Made by a program: the position numbers and the translations under genes
From: Chelonoidis abingdonii
Taxonomy: Eukaryota; Chordata; Testudines; Testudinidae
Length of the DNA stretch: 64,000 bases
Assembly: GCF_003597395.2 (NCBI RefSeq)
Contig: NC_133773.1
Location: forward strand, 130,242,485-130,306,484
Reading direction: 5' to 3'
Shown here: piece after piece, positions 40,029-51,381 of the stretch
Numbering within the stretch: position 1 is the stretch's first letter
Layout of the letters: the number at the start of each line of letters is the position of its first letter
Notes under the pieces: generated by a model
The model's input: only the letters and a program-made list of their open reading frames with translations
Told to the model about the DNA's origin: nothing
Database searches by the model: none

Positions 40029-40945
40029 TGGACCTGCCGCCGAAGTGCCCTGAAGACCCACGGCGGGGGGTCCTTCCGCCCCGGGACCCGCTGCCGAAGT
40101 GCCGGGTCTTCGGCGGCAATTCGGCGGGGGGCTCCCTGAATCCTCTGGGCGGCTCTGGGTTATACAGAGACTTTAGCCTTACTATCATGGTGCAAACAAC
40201 ATTAAAAATCCCTTAAATCTTTAATAAAAGATAAAGACAAGGAAAAAGTTAAAGAATTTGAAATGTAAAGTATTAAATAAGGCTTTCATTTTAACATTGT
40301 TCCTTGTTCCTTTTTCCTTTATGTGGAAAGTTTTTAAAAGGAAACACCCCCTCTTGTTTGACAGTCTCTTAGTAATAACTGTCCTTTTGGAGGGAAAGAT
40401 AAGTTAGCTGAGATGGACTGGAGTTGTTGTTGTTCAAGAACAACCTCCTTTCATCCCAGTTGGTGCTTGGGATTCAGCTAGAGCTGGTAGATGTATAATG
40501 TCATCCAAGTCCCTCTGTCTGGCCCAGTCTGGTCAGGACATCCATCAGGACAGTGTGGGTGGCAGCTACGATGGTGACGCTTGCTTCAGTAGCTTCCCTG
40601 TGGGCAATCGTGGGCAAAATAGCCCATCTCATTATCATTTTCTCCAACAATTTGTTCTAATATTTGACATAGCATTTTTGGTTCATTAATTTCCAGTTCC
40701 ACATCTTCTGTTTTTACCAAGCATGATTTCAACATAGTCCTTGAATTATAATCAGTGTGGCCTTTTTGTTTGGACTAATTTAGTTTCTCTTCCTGGTTCT
40801 TTTGCACCTGTTTATAATACTCATTGTTGAAAACAACTTGACTTACTTTCTATTAACATTTGTACTATAGATTATTGTAACATTTTATGAACTTTCATAT
40901 GCTTTTTACAACTGATCTTAAAATTAGGGTAAATTTGTAGGCCCT
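40029..40945. mobile_element. Unidentified ~0.9 kb insertion within CR1
   Basis: It separates two parts of the same CR1. The first 140 bp are GC-rich with repeated GCCGAAGTGCC / CTTCGGCGGC units that can pair with each other. The rest is AT-rich (TTAAATCTTTAATAAAAGATAAAGAC near 40214, with an AATAAA at 40223). The AT-rich part resembles LTR-like or retroviral leader sequence in feel, but no direct repeats, primer site or reading frame proves it. About 70 bp of CR1 consensus seem to be missing at the site. Confidence 0.45.
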
Positions 40946-41615
40946 GTTATTACAACTGTTCCTAACACTGTTAGCCTTTTTGACTGTTGCTGTGCATTAA
41001 CCTGAAATTTTCAGAGAATTATACATAGTGATTCTAAGATCTTTCTTGGGTGGTAACAGCTAATTTATCATTTTATATGTATAGCTGGGATTATATTTTT
41101 CAATGTGTATTATTTTGCACTTGTCAATGGTGAATTTCATCTGCCATTTTGTTGCGCAGTCACCCAGTTTTGTGAGAATCCTTTGTAACTCTTCACAGTC
41201 TGCTTTGGACTTAAATATCTTGATAATTTTGTATCATCTGCAAACTTTGTCACTTCTTTGTTCACTCTGTTTTCCAGCTCATTAATGAATATATTGAAGA
41301 AAACAGGTCCCAGTACAGATCCTTGTGGGATCCTACCATTTATCTGTCTCCATTATGAAAAACTTACTGGTTTTTCTATCTTTTAACCAGTTACTCATCT
41401 ATGAGAGGACCGTCCCTGTTATCCCATGACTATTTAATTTGTTTAAGAGCCTTTGGTGTGAGGGACCTTGTCAAAGTCCAAGTACACTATATCCACTGGA
41501 TCACCTTTATCCACATGCTTGTTGACACCCTCAAAGAATTCTAATTGACTGCTGATGAATGACTTTTCTTTACAAAACCTGAGTAGCCTTCCCCAACAAA
41601 TCATGTTTATCTGTG
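40946..41615 (-). mobile_element. CR1 LINE, middle segment of the interrupted copy
   Basis: It resumes with the C-terminal RT region. The plus strand shows CTGTTAGCCTTTTTGACTG, TTTCATCTGCCATTTTGTTGC, TTTTGTATCATCTGCAAACTTTG (the FADDTK region in reverse, near 41230) and CCCAGTACAGATCCTTGTGGGATCC (the GVPQGSVLG region, near 41310). Stops and indels show it is inactive. It breaks at TTTATCTGTG, where a MITE begins. Confidence 0.85.
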
Positions 41616-41907
41616 GGCTGGTCTACACTACAGGGAAAAATCGATCTTAGATACGCAACTTCAGCTACGTGAATAACGTAGCTGAAGTCGAATATTAAGA
41701 TCGAGTTACTGATCCATCCTCACCGCGCGGGATCGATGTCCGCGGCTCCCCCTGTCGATTCTGGAACTCCGTTGGGGTTGGTGGAGTTCCGGAATCGATA
41801 TAAGCGCGCTCAGAGATTGATATATCGCGTCTAGATGAGACACGATATATCGATCCCCAAGCAATCAATTGTAACCCGTCGATACTGCAGGTAATGTACA
41901 CATAGCC
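41616..41907. mobile_element. MITE with three internal hairpins, inserted in CR1
   Basis: The ends are GGCTGGTCTACACTAC and, in reverse complement, GGCTATGTGTACATTAC. CR1 sequence continues on both sides, with CTGTG/TGTG repeated at the junctions. Inside are three stem-loops: ACTTCAGCTACGT/ACGTAGCTGAAGT (41658-41688, 13 bp perfect, 5-base loop), GGAACTCC/GGAGTTCC (41763-41790), and GATATATCGCGTCT/AGACACGATATATC (41819-41851, 13 of 14 pairs, 5-base loop). It is non-coding. The hAT superfamily is suggested by the end sequence. Confidence 0.8.
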
Positions 41908-42119
41908 TGTGTCTCAATTATGTTCTTTACTATAGTTTTTCCACCTATTTGCCTGGTACTGGCCTATAATTGCCAGGATTGCCTCTGAAGGCCTTTTTAA
42001 AAAATTGGCATTACATTAGTACCTTCCAGTCATCAGGTACCGGGGCTTGTTTCAGCAATCGGTCACATACTACACTTAATAGTTCTGCAATTTCATATTT
42101 GAGTTCCTTCAGAACTCTT
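41908..42119 (-). mobile_element. CR1 LINE, N-terminal RT segment of the interrupted copy
   Basis: It continues the copy after the MITE. On the plus strand, TTCTTTACTATAGTTTTTCCACC, TTGGCATTACATTAGTACCTTCCAGTCATCAGGTACC and TTGAGTTCCTTCAGAACTCTTGG are the reverse of the start of the CR1 RT domain. It ends where DIRS-derived sequence begins. Confidence 0.8.
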
Positions 42120-43139
42120 GGAGCAATCAGAATGAAGCATGCCCTGTTCTGTGGAATCTTGTGCAAAACTCGAGGCAGGAGTGGTAGTGGAGAGAAGGCA
42201 TAAGTCAGAGGATCTAACCATGGATGGAGAGCACTGCAATGTGAGTGGTGACCCAGGACTCCTCTGGAATAGTATATGTTGCACTTCCTGTTTGTTTGGG
42301 AGACTAAGAGGTCCCTGATGGGGGTCCCACATAGAGCAAAAATAGTGTTTACCACAGTCTCATGAAATTCCCACTCACGATCAGCAGCAAAGTGTCTGCT
42401 GAGACACTCTGCTAGCACATTCTGGGTTCCTGGGAGGTAGACAGCTGACAGGGTAATCTGGTTGCCAATGCACCAGTTCCTCACTGACCACTTCTGCACC
42501 GAGGAGGTAGATCCTGCTCCTCCCTGTTTGTTGACATAAGAGTATCATGATGTTGCCTGACATTAAGAAGGCACAGTGACCATGAATGAACAGAAGAAAG
42601 GTTTTGCAAGCTTTTCAAAAACATCATAACTCTAGGATATTGATGCATCCTGGACTCTTGATGTCCAAGTAAGCTCCCCACCTGGGATGCATCAGTAGTG
42701 ACTGGCCTGTCTACTACGGGGCAAGGAAGGAAACACTGACAAAAACCTGACAGGGGTTCTTCCACCATGACAGTGACAATATCTCTTTGGTGTGAACAGT
42801 CACTATGGTGCTCATGGACATTAGTTTGGCAAATATACAGTTTGAAGCCACACTTCTGGGAACAAAGATATAGTCTTGCAAAAGGTGTGATGTAAGTGCA
42901 TGAGGCCAGATGGCCTAAGCAAGAGAGAGAGAGAGGTCTGAGAAGCCTTCTGGTGTTGGTATGATCTGGTCTATGATAACATTCACAGTTTGAAACAAGT
43001 CTCTTGGCAAATAAGTCCTTGCTGCGATGGAATTTAAGGACGCTCTGTTGAAGTCCAAAGTCTGTACAGGAGTGAAAACAGATGTTTTGGTGTTTACTCT
43101 GGGGTGGGAAAGAGGTTTTTCTAATCTCCCTCAATATTT
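42120..43139 (-). mobile_element. DIRS-type retrotransposon fragment (RT end and RNase H)
   Basis: On the minus strand, blocks typical of DIRS elements can be read. TPFARLYL lies near 42895, then VTTDASQVG near 42710-42690 (first RNase H aspartate region), a region of short frames, and SAVYLPGTQNVLAECLSR near 42450-42400. HEWEFHETV-like near 42370 and the RDLLVSQTNRKCNIYYSRG block near 42310-42250 follow. Several frameshifts and stops make it inactive. It is flanked by CR1 of the same orientation, but the CR1 part that should lie between (endonuclease) is absent. Whether this is an insertion with deletion or a patchwork is open. Confidence 0.75.
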
Positions 43140-43880
43140 CACAATTACCATCACCCTCTTGATCAAGTGGTTGGTGGTATATTTCTATTGCTATACTCTT
43201 ATTATTCAAGCACGGAATTTCAATGGTACAATTTGATTCACTGAAGATTTTTACTATATTTGACTCTATGCTTTCTTTCATAGAGTAGGTCTTGCTGGTG
43301 GGGGAGTGGCACAATATCATTCCTATATATTTTGTACCCTAGTATTAACCATGTCCCATTGACTGTCGTCATTCCACCAAGTTTCTGTGATTCCTATTAT
43401 ATCACTATCCTCATTTAATACCAGGCACTCAGGTTCACTCATCTTAGTATTTAGACTTCTAGCATTTGTATACCAGCACTTACACAATTTGGCCTTATTT
43501 TGCTCTCTGCCTTCAGGTGATATAATTGAAGGGGACTTTTTTCATTTGACTCTCTCTTCCATTCCTTCACTTGATCAACTTATATCGTCCCCTCTTCACT
43601 AGGATATAGAGAATCCCTCTTAATAGAACCTCCCCTATGGGATATGTCTGATCCAACCATGTTCTCTTCTGCACTTGTTGTCTTTCCTGCAGTGGATAGT
43701 TTAAAAATTCCTCTATGATCTTTTAAATTTTACATGTCAGCACTCTGGTTCTGTTTTGGTTTAGGTGGAACTCATCCTTCCTGTATAGGCTCCTCCTTTC
43801 CCTAAAGGTTCCACAGTTCCTTAAAACCCTCCTCTCTACACCATTGTCTTATCCATGCATTGAGACCCTACAGTTCTGCC
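43140..43880 (-). mobile_element. CR1-family 5' region segment
   Basis: Plus-strand blocks CACCCTCTTGATCAAGTGGTTGG, TTATTATTCAAGCACGGAATTTC, TCCTCATTTAATACCAGGCACTC and TTTTGGTTTAGGTGGAACTCATCC are recognised as the 5' part of a turtle CR1 subfamily in reverse orientation. It may be the upstream end of the same copy as 39377-42119, with about 1.5 kb missing. Confidence 0.6.
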
Positions 43881-43885
43881 TGTCT

Positions 43886-44172
43886 GACTGGCCAAGTGCT
43901 ACCAGATGACAGAACAAGGAGTAATGGTTTCAAGTTGCATGGGGGAGGTTTAGATTGGATAATAGGAAATACTTTTTCACTAGAAGGGTGATGAAGCATT
44001 GGACTGGTTTTCCTAGGGAGGCAATTGAATCTCCTTCCTTAAAGATTTTTAAGGTCAGGCTTGACAAAACCCTAGCTGGGATGATTTAGTTGGGAATTGG
44101 TCCTGCTTTGAGCAGGGGGTTGGACTAGATGACTTCCTGAGATCCCTTCCAACTCTGATATTCTATGATTCA
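43886..44172 (+). mobile_element. CR1 LINE 3' fragment
   Basis: The last coding stretch (DDRTRSNGFKLH-like at 43908, then GRFRLDNRKYFFTRRVMKHW-like near 43950) is followed by AGCAGGGGGTTGGACTAGATGAC, GATCCCTTCCAACTCTGATATTCTATGATTC, the CR1 3' end. It is opposite in orientation to the CR1 on its left. Confidence 0.85.
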
Positions 44173-44196
44173 ACTGATCCAGTGTTGATCATTTGT

Positions 44197-44286
44197 TCTT
44201 GTCTACGCTTACAGTTAAATTGCATTCATTGCCAAGTCAGCTGGCCTCACTGACAAAATTATTTCCTAGTGTAGTCAAGGCCTTAG
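44197..44286. mobile_element. Short MITE remnant
   Basis: TTCTTGTCTACGCTTACAG at the left and TAGTGTAGTCAAGGCCTTAG at the right are inverted ends of the GTCTACACTA type, only 90 bp apart, so the interior has been lost. Confidence 0.5.
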
Positions 44287-45744
44287 AGGTTCCAACTTCC
44301 CAATGAAATATTTGGAACTTTAGTTGTGATTTGAAACTACAGCTTCTAAATACTTGTACCACAGAGAAAAAGAAAAGTCTCCCAAGCTACAAACCACTGC
44401 AAGATAAATTATCAAGATTCAGTATTAACTGCTTTCCAAGCAGTGCTTGCACATGTCAAGATATGTATGTGCCACAGTTGTAAATTAGCTATTGTCAGAT
44501 CTGGTCAGTAGCTACATTGAAGACTTTTAATTTCTTTAATACTTCGAAAAGCACCTGAAACAGGGGAGAGCAGGCTAAGCAAACACTATTCAGAGCAGGA
44601 GAAACAATTAGGATTCAGTATTTTATCAAAAACTCTTATGTAGTACCCATGAAAATACAACTTTAAACTTCACATCCTTCCCTCCTTCCTGACTCGCTCA
44701 GTACTTCATCCCCCAACCTTGCAGCCTTGTGTTCAATGCTGGATTAATGGTACATTCACCCTGCTTGAGATTCAGCCATAGCACCTAAAGTGCCCATCAG
44801 ACACGTGAACTCCATTTCTATCTGACAGAATGGAGTGGTTGGACAGACTCTGTTTAAGCACAAGCAATTCACTGCTTTCAGACTAGCCTTGCAGAATCAC
44901 TTAAAAAACCCTCATACTTCTGCTCCACAGTAGTGCTCTTCTAAACCATTTCAACTGCAATGCATTCTGGATACCTATCCTACAGTTTGTGGCAGAACTC
45001 CCAGAAGCAGTGGGTCTGGAACATCTGAAAAGGCCACAGATGCACTGTGGGATGATAGTAGGAGGACTAACTGAGCTACTTCAGCAACTCCACATTGATA
45101 CTAAAACTATTTAGACTGAAGTGGTTCTTAGACCTGTTGAAAGCAAGTCTCATCCCATTGGTTTCTGAATGCATGAAAACTGTTTGGAATCCTTTTGTAC
45201 ATGGGGATGGCATTTTTACAGGCATTCTAGGGGCAGAATGGTGCTTAGAATGCCAAACCTTTTGAGTTCAGACCAGGCTCAAGAGCCATAGGTTGAGCAA
45301 TACATTGTACAGTGATCTCTTGCACAAATCTAATTGCTTAGGAAAAATCCTGGCTGAAGGCAGGATCCAGTCACAGCAAACTGTAAACAGCATCTTTTGT
45401 TGACACTGAAGTGCAAAAATTTTTATCAGTCCATTAGGAAAGGACAATATCTGCGCATTTTAATTAGAATAAGTACAAGCCATAAAGTTTGTTCCATTTA
45501 ATGTAAATTCCAAGTAGTTATCAAATTAAGTGCATTCAATTATGTACAGACACGTCTTTGCTAAAATTCATGTTCATTATCAAATATTAATAAGTTAGCA
45601 CAAGAAGTTGACACTAATTAAAAAATAACCCCAGTAAAAGTGTAGAGCACAATATTTTAGTTTGAATATAAAGGTGTTTGAGAAATGTTTTGTACAGCTG
45701 CAGTCTTGTTAATTCTCCTCTTTGGTCCTCTGTTTTCTTGCAAC
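44287..45744 (-). other. UVSSA: Region 3' of UVSSA, including its probable 3' UTR
   Basis: No transposon was recognised in this stretch. The part next to 45744 should be the UVSSA 3' untranslated region. On the minus strand ATTAAA occurs at 45497-45502 and 45459-45464, possible weak poly(A) signals. No AATAAA was found close by. The rest appears unique. Confidence 0.4.
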
Positions 45745-45838
45745 TTAATTCAATGCATAGTTAAACTGGTTTGCAAACTTCTCATGCTTCTTCTGGTCCA
45801 TTCGATTCATTGCTTTCACCACCCGTTTCATGGACCCT
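45745..45838 (-). CDS. UVSSA: UVSSA last coding exon
   Basis: UVSSA is a scaffold that joins stalled RNA polymerase II repair complexes (with CSA/CSB, USP7 and TFIIH) in transcription-coupled nucleotide excision repair (family knowledge). This 94 bp exon supplies the last two bases' partner of a split Lys codon and 30 further residues. Its end, [12 protein letters not shown] then ANQFNYALN, is the conserved UVSSA C-terminus, and the stop TAA is at 45747-45745. The acceptor is a long T-run followed by AATAAACAG (intron ends 45839). The phase matches the donor of the exon at 54106. The gene is on the minus strand, tail to tail with NKX1-1. Confidence 0.92.
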
Positions 45839-47082
45839 CTGTTTATTAAAAAAAAAAAAAAAGCAAGAGGTGAATGAAAACAAGTTAACAGCTAAGTTGA
45901 TGCTGTATGTAGAGTCATGGGAAATGTTTATTAATGTTAGCAAAAAATGGAGTGAGGTATGATTAATCACAAATCAGGCCTCTGAGCACCGCACTGATGA
46001 GGCAGAACAAATCTATCATGTTAACTAAACTGCAACAATACAAACAGTTTAAATTCAACAGTGGCTTTATTAACAGGAGTAAACAAATTAAAGTCTTTCA
46101 GTTTAATGGTTGTACATTCTATTCTCATTACACCACCATCCTTGGTAGACAAACATTTGAGGTGGGATTTTCAAAAGCATTTAAATGGCTTAGGGGTACA
46201 AGTCTCATTGGTTTTCAATCACACTTGTGCTTGGACGGCACTTCTGCAAAATCCCACCTTTGAAATCCTGCAGAGTAAGCTTTTAGAAAGGGGAGAGACT
46301 ATGTAATGCAGAATCAAGAAGTTTTATTGCAAAGACATTTCTTAGAGTAGTTTCTCTTATGAAAAGAACATTTACTCTACAATACCAAAACTCAAACCTA
46401 GGTGAATATCTTATTTAGAGATGCCTTTTAAAGGGCCTGCTGTTCAATTAAAAAGACACACTTTATTGCAACCTTCCTTTCAAAGGTGCCCCAAATGTTT
46501 TACTATTACATAAAGGAAATCTCTTCATTTCTTCCCCTATCCCACTTCTAAGATGGAATATGGCAGCTATTTAACTCACACAAACACTACAGTACCTTAG
46601 AGAGAGAGTGGAGGATAATACCTTGTAAATAAACGGTTACCTACTGAGACATTATGCCCCATATTCTTCATAGAAATAGTGTTATGATATGAATATGGAA
46701 TAACTAAGATGTTTTATGCAAGATGGCTCACATGAGGTATCATTGGAAAGGTTATGATTTACTGAATGTGATTGGATAATCTGTATTCATGTATCATTTC
46801 TGTAGCTGAAGTTAGAAATATTGACTGTAATAATTACAACTGCGTTTTCATCTGGGGAACACCCACCAGACAGTATGCAAACAGCCTGGATGGAAGGACA
46901 ATTTACATATGGTAGGAATCCTTTGAGGAAGGACAATAGGACTTTGAAGATACTAATCTCCCTCCTTCCTGAGAAGTCTCCTAAGCTGCTGCTTTGACAC
47001 TGCGGAGTCAGGTGATCATGTCACCTGGAACTGGACATCATTTTGGACTTCTGATATGTTGCCACTAAAGGGGGTGGGGTAA

Positions 47083-47538
47083 GGGTGAAAGTAGAAATAG
47101 GGACTTACCGGTACGGGGCTGGGTTGGGGCCGGCTCTGCGGGGGGGGCTCAGAGCCAGCCCCGGCCTGCCCTGTACTGATAAGCGTCCTCCCCCTACCCT
47201 GCCGGGGTAGCAGCTGTAGCCGGGGGCTCCGGCAGCAGCTTAAAGGGCTCGGCCGCTGCTACTACTCTGGGCCCTTTAAACCACTGCTGGAGCCTCCGGT
47301 TGCCACTGCTATCCGAGGGCTCCGGCAGCGGGGCTCCAGGGGCTATATAAAGGGCCTGGTGCAGTAGAGGCAGCGGGAGCCCTGCTGTCCCTACCCCAGG
47401 GCTCCAGCAGCGGGGCTCTGGTGGCAATTTAAAGGGGCTGGGGCTCTAGCTGCTGCCTGGAGAAGCTGGAACGCACCGGTATGGTGCACGGGCTCTTGCT
47501 GGCGCACCATAGTGGGGCGTACCAGCTTCCTTTCACCT
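47083..47538. mobile_element. GC-rich MITE with internal repeated units
   Basis: The outer ends GGGTGAAAGTA and, in reverse complement, AGGTGAAAGGA are inverted. Just inside are ACCGGTACGG (47108) and an ACCGGTATGG near 47475. The interior contains at least three units of GGGCTCC(G/A)GCAGC(G)GGGCTC followed by a TTTAAAG or TATATAAAGGG box (about 47222, 47326 and 47399). It is strongly GC-rich against an AT-rich intron. The superfamily is unknown. The reverse-strand 77-codon frame is repeat-derived. Confidence 0.6.
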
Positions 47539-48372
47539 CTGGGGTGGGGGTCAGGTTAGGAAACAAAGGATTCCCACCACATGTAAATTCTATTTAAGGA
47601 TGGGGAGTGAGTTACCTTGGTTCTTCTCCACTGCCTCCCTGCCCGAGAAGCAAGGAAAGGAAAACACCTGAAGAAAGAAAGGAACTAAACTTGGGAGGTA
47701 GGGGGCAGGGGCTAAGCCCGGTCTGGGAATGGTGTCTGGCCCGTGAAGGATATACCTGGAGTTTTAAACTGCAAGCAAGAGCTGTCTCCAAAGAAATTCT
47801 GCAACCTGCTTAACACAACATTTAGGGTGAGAAATTATTATTTGTAGCTAGTATTCTTTAGCATATCAAGCTTAGTTTGCATGTTTTGTTTTATTTGCTC
47901 AGTAATCTGCTTTGTTCTGTTTGCTATCCCTTATAATCACTTTAAATTTTTCTTTTATAGTTAATAAATTTGTTTTTTTTGTTTGTTCTAAAATCCAGTT
48001 TGTGCAATTCATATGGGGAGTGAGGTGGAAAGCTGTGCATATCTTCCTACACATTGAGGGAGGGAGCGAATTTCATGAGCTTATGCCGTATAGATCTCTA
48101 TATTGAGCCAGACAATACAACTTTGGGTTTACACTCCAGAGGGTGTGTGCACCAGTGTGCTGGACAATTCCCTGAGCCGAGTCCTCCTACACAGAGCTGA
48201 TTGCAGACTCTGTGTGATTCTACAGCTGGGTGTGTCCCTACCTGTGTGTGTACATGCATGCAGGACAGGGTGAGGGAGCCCAGACTGGTGGAACGGGCAG
48301 GCTCAGTGGGACCCCAATACATCAGGTGGCACCCCAGAAGGGGGGGAGGGGTCCAGGCAATCATACCTACCT

Positions 48373-48625
48373 TTCTGTAACTGTTCTTCGAGATGTGTTC
48401 CGTGTGCACGCGCACCTCATGCACAGTTGTTGGAAAACTTTTTCCCTCAGTGGAACCAGTTGAGGCAGCTCTGTTGCCACACACCACTGTGTGCTAGTAT
48501 GAGAGGACAGAGCTGCCCCGACCCCTTCAGTTCCTTCATACTGGATAAACTCCAATAGCGAGAGGAAGGATGGTCGTGGAATGGACATGTGTAACACATC
48601 TCAAAAAACAACAGTTACAGAAAGG
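48373..48625. repeat. Inverted repeat pair at the DIRS end
   Basis: TTTCTGTAACTGTTCTTCGAGATGTGTT (48373-48400) is mirrored by AACACATCTCAAAAAACAACAGTTACAGAAA (48593-48623), about 190 bp apart. GTCCATTCC-type sequence flanks the inner side. Such pairs are expected from DIRS terminal repeats and their internal complementary region. Confidence 0.65.
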
Positions 48626-49990
48626 GAGCTAACAGTTTTTTCTTCCTTGAGTGCTTGTTTGTGTCCATTCCACTACAGGTGACAAACAGGCAGATAAACA
48701 TGGAGGTGGGCTCAGAGTCTACCTGAACAGCAATTGTAGGACAACCCGTCCGAAACGGTCCTTGCACTGATGGGAAATGGCATAATGAGAAGCAAAAGTG
48801 TGCACTGATGGCCAAATTGATGCTTTACAAATGTCTGTAATCAACAGTTGCTCCAAGAAAGCTGCTGAAGTTGCCTGTGCTCTAGTGCAATGTGTCAATA
48901 CTCTATCTCTTGGGGTTATATTAGCCTATTGGTATCATAAATGAATGCATGAAGAGATACAGGATGAGATTCTCTGAGTGGAAATTGGCTGGCCCTTAGC
49001 TCTGTCCACAGCTGCAACAAACAACTGCATGGAGGATCTTAAGGACTTAATATGCTCCAGGAAGAAAGCTAAAGCCCTTCTCATATCCAACAAATGATGT
49101 TTCTCCTTATCTCTATGAGCATGGGGTTTGGGGAAAAACACTGGCAAGTAGATTGGCCATTCCATCATGTTAACTAGGCACTGAAATGGGCCTGAGGCCC
49201 AACCTTGACTGGACCATTGCCCCTTAAGGGAAGGCCAGTGCTGCAACTGTTGCATGACCCATGGTCTCCAAGTCTCTGATGGAAGGTATGCCCTCTGTCT
49301 TGGATGGGGCACAGATGAATGCATCTCTCGAGTTCGAAAAGAAAGAATCCAAAATGTCTGAGAACAGTGGGGGTGGGGAGCAGAACCAGATAGGACTTGG
49401 GGATAAGTAGCCCAAACCTGGAGATGGCAGTACTGGGGATATCAGTGGAGGCTTGCCTTTTGATTGCACTGGCCTTTACGGAAGCTTAGTGGATAACGGT
49501 ACTGTGGGTCCCTGATGCAGTGAGGTAGGCGCTGTAGACATCGCTACTGATTGTAAACCTTTTTGCACTTCCAGGGATACTGATATCAAGAGGCTAAGCA
49601 GGTCCCTTGCAGATGGTTGGGAGTGGCAATGACTGATGGCTCTACCACAGAGATCTTCACGGGCACCCGCAACGGACCTCACACAGGCTCCAGAGGCAGT
49701 GATCCCTTTTTAGCTGAAGAATGCTAAAAGTGGGCGAGTGACTCTTGCCAAAATGTCTCGTAGAAGCTCTGCCTCTATTTGGCTTTGGCACGGACACATC
49801 CAAGTGAGACACCCAGCCTAAAAAAGGGACGAAGGAGCTGCAGGCATCTCCAGTGTACTCCATACTGAAGCTGATGTACTTGGGGTGCTCTTCATGTGAG
49901 ATAAATCTGTTGGAGGGTGAAGTGCTGCATCCATGAGTAAATATTTGCGGCTCACAACTTTCTTTGAATGGGGCTTAAGTGACAAACTGC
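48373..49990 (-). mobile_element. DIRS-type retrotransposon patchwork (ORF1 part plus tyrosine recombinase)
   Basis: On the minus strand, 49970-49250 reads as the Ser/Pro-rich part of a DIRS ORF1 (blocks such as RKYLLMDAALHPP and LEMPAAPSSFVPFLG). 49130-48930 reads as the tyrosine recombinase domain (MRRALAFFLEHIKSLRSS, QLFVAAVDRAKGQPIS, TQRISS). No reverse transcriptase lies between, so an internal part of the usual element is missing. The lower end carries an inverted repeat (48373-48404 against 48580-48625). It is full of stops and certainly inactive. Confidence 0.65.
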
Positions 49991-51381
49991 AGGATGTATT
50001 TGTAGAACCAAGGCCTGGTCTCCAAGGTGCTTATTGAACTCAATCAATAGAGGGCACCCAACATCTTGCAGGGTCATGTCTTAGTTTGTGTATAAAAACC
50101 CAGATAGAACAGAATAACACTATCTCCATGGTAGCGGAGCACTATGAGACGTACTTTAATTGCCCTGTATAACTCTAACTGCTTCACTCTGAAAACCATT
50201 TTGAAACCTCTGAAAACAGAAGAAACTTCTTAATACTGCTTTTAAATGGACAGGGTAAAACTCTTCTCAGCAGCAGTTGTAACAAACATCAATATTCTGA
50301 AATAAACACCTTGAAAATAGTGTCCCTTTAACAAAAACTCTACCAGCAAAGTTAACAAGGATTGTAGCTCTGTTCTTGCCAGAATAAGAAGAATGTGATC
50401 ATGTTTTTGCACTTAAAATATTATCTAATTGGTAGGAGAAAAGTGAGTCTTTAGCACTGCACAGTGGCCTTGACACTTTCACGTCATGTAGGTTTTACAT
50501 TAGCACCACTGAGTTGTGCAATACTGTAAATGAAATGAGATCCCACTCTGATGATCTGTGTGCAGTTTCACTTAACTTTATTGGCAGACTAGAGCCTGGG
50601 TTTATCACCTGTACATTTCAAGTAATTTGGGGTTGTTATAAAGAGCCAAGGTTATCATCTTGTTTAGTGCTGCAAACCATGAAACCTATTAAAACATGAC
50701 AGGTTTGATTCCCCACGCCTTGCACAAACACACACTCAAAATCATTAGCACGAAGCACAGTAAACTAAAAACAGCTTTTTAATTTTATTTTGTAAAGGCT
50801 GATGTGAAATTCTGATTAGTAGAACTTTATGGCTTATTGACTTCTCTGACGAAGACCAGATAATGAGAAGTTCATAGAAAATGTGCCATTTTTTGACCAA
50901 AAGCCAGAAAAGCAATCCTTTTTTTTTTTCTTAGTTACAGTACCCACTGCATCAAATGAGGGAAAATGCAGAATTTTAAAACAAATGCTATCCCTTGGAT
51001 GGTGTTTAACTAACACAGTCTGATGTTCTGGATGTAATAGTCCAGCATCAGTGGTTTTTTAGTACTTTGCCTCTTGAATTGATAATTTGGATACTCTGTT
51101 TCACTTGCATTGGTCACACCAGTCAGTGTCCGAAAGTTTCTAGGCACATACAACTGCTACTCTGTTTGAAGCATGCTAAAGTTTCTCTATCCAAGTTCTT
51201 ATATGGTGCCCATCATCACAGTATCAGAGTGCCTCACACGAGAATAATCTCTGAAAAAAGAAAAAGGTCTAATTTCCTCCTTAACAAGACTAAAACTAAG
51301 TAACCAGATTTGTAAGTCACGACGATGGGATGCAGCCTTCCATCGGAAGTCTATGACAGCAGAGACACCTCCCTTGTCTGT

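Noticed and set aside
40029..40165. Possible CpG-island promoter at 40.0 kb
   Set aside because: The GC-rich 140 bp are repeat units inside a larger insertion in CR1, not a single-copy island next to a gene.
43027..43236. Short plus-strand frame at 43.0 kb
   Set aside because: It spans the DIRS/CR1 junction, with both elements coding on the opposite strand.
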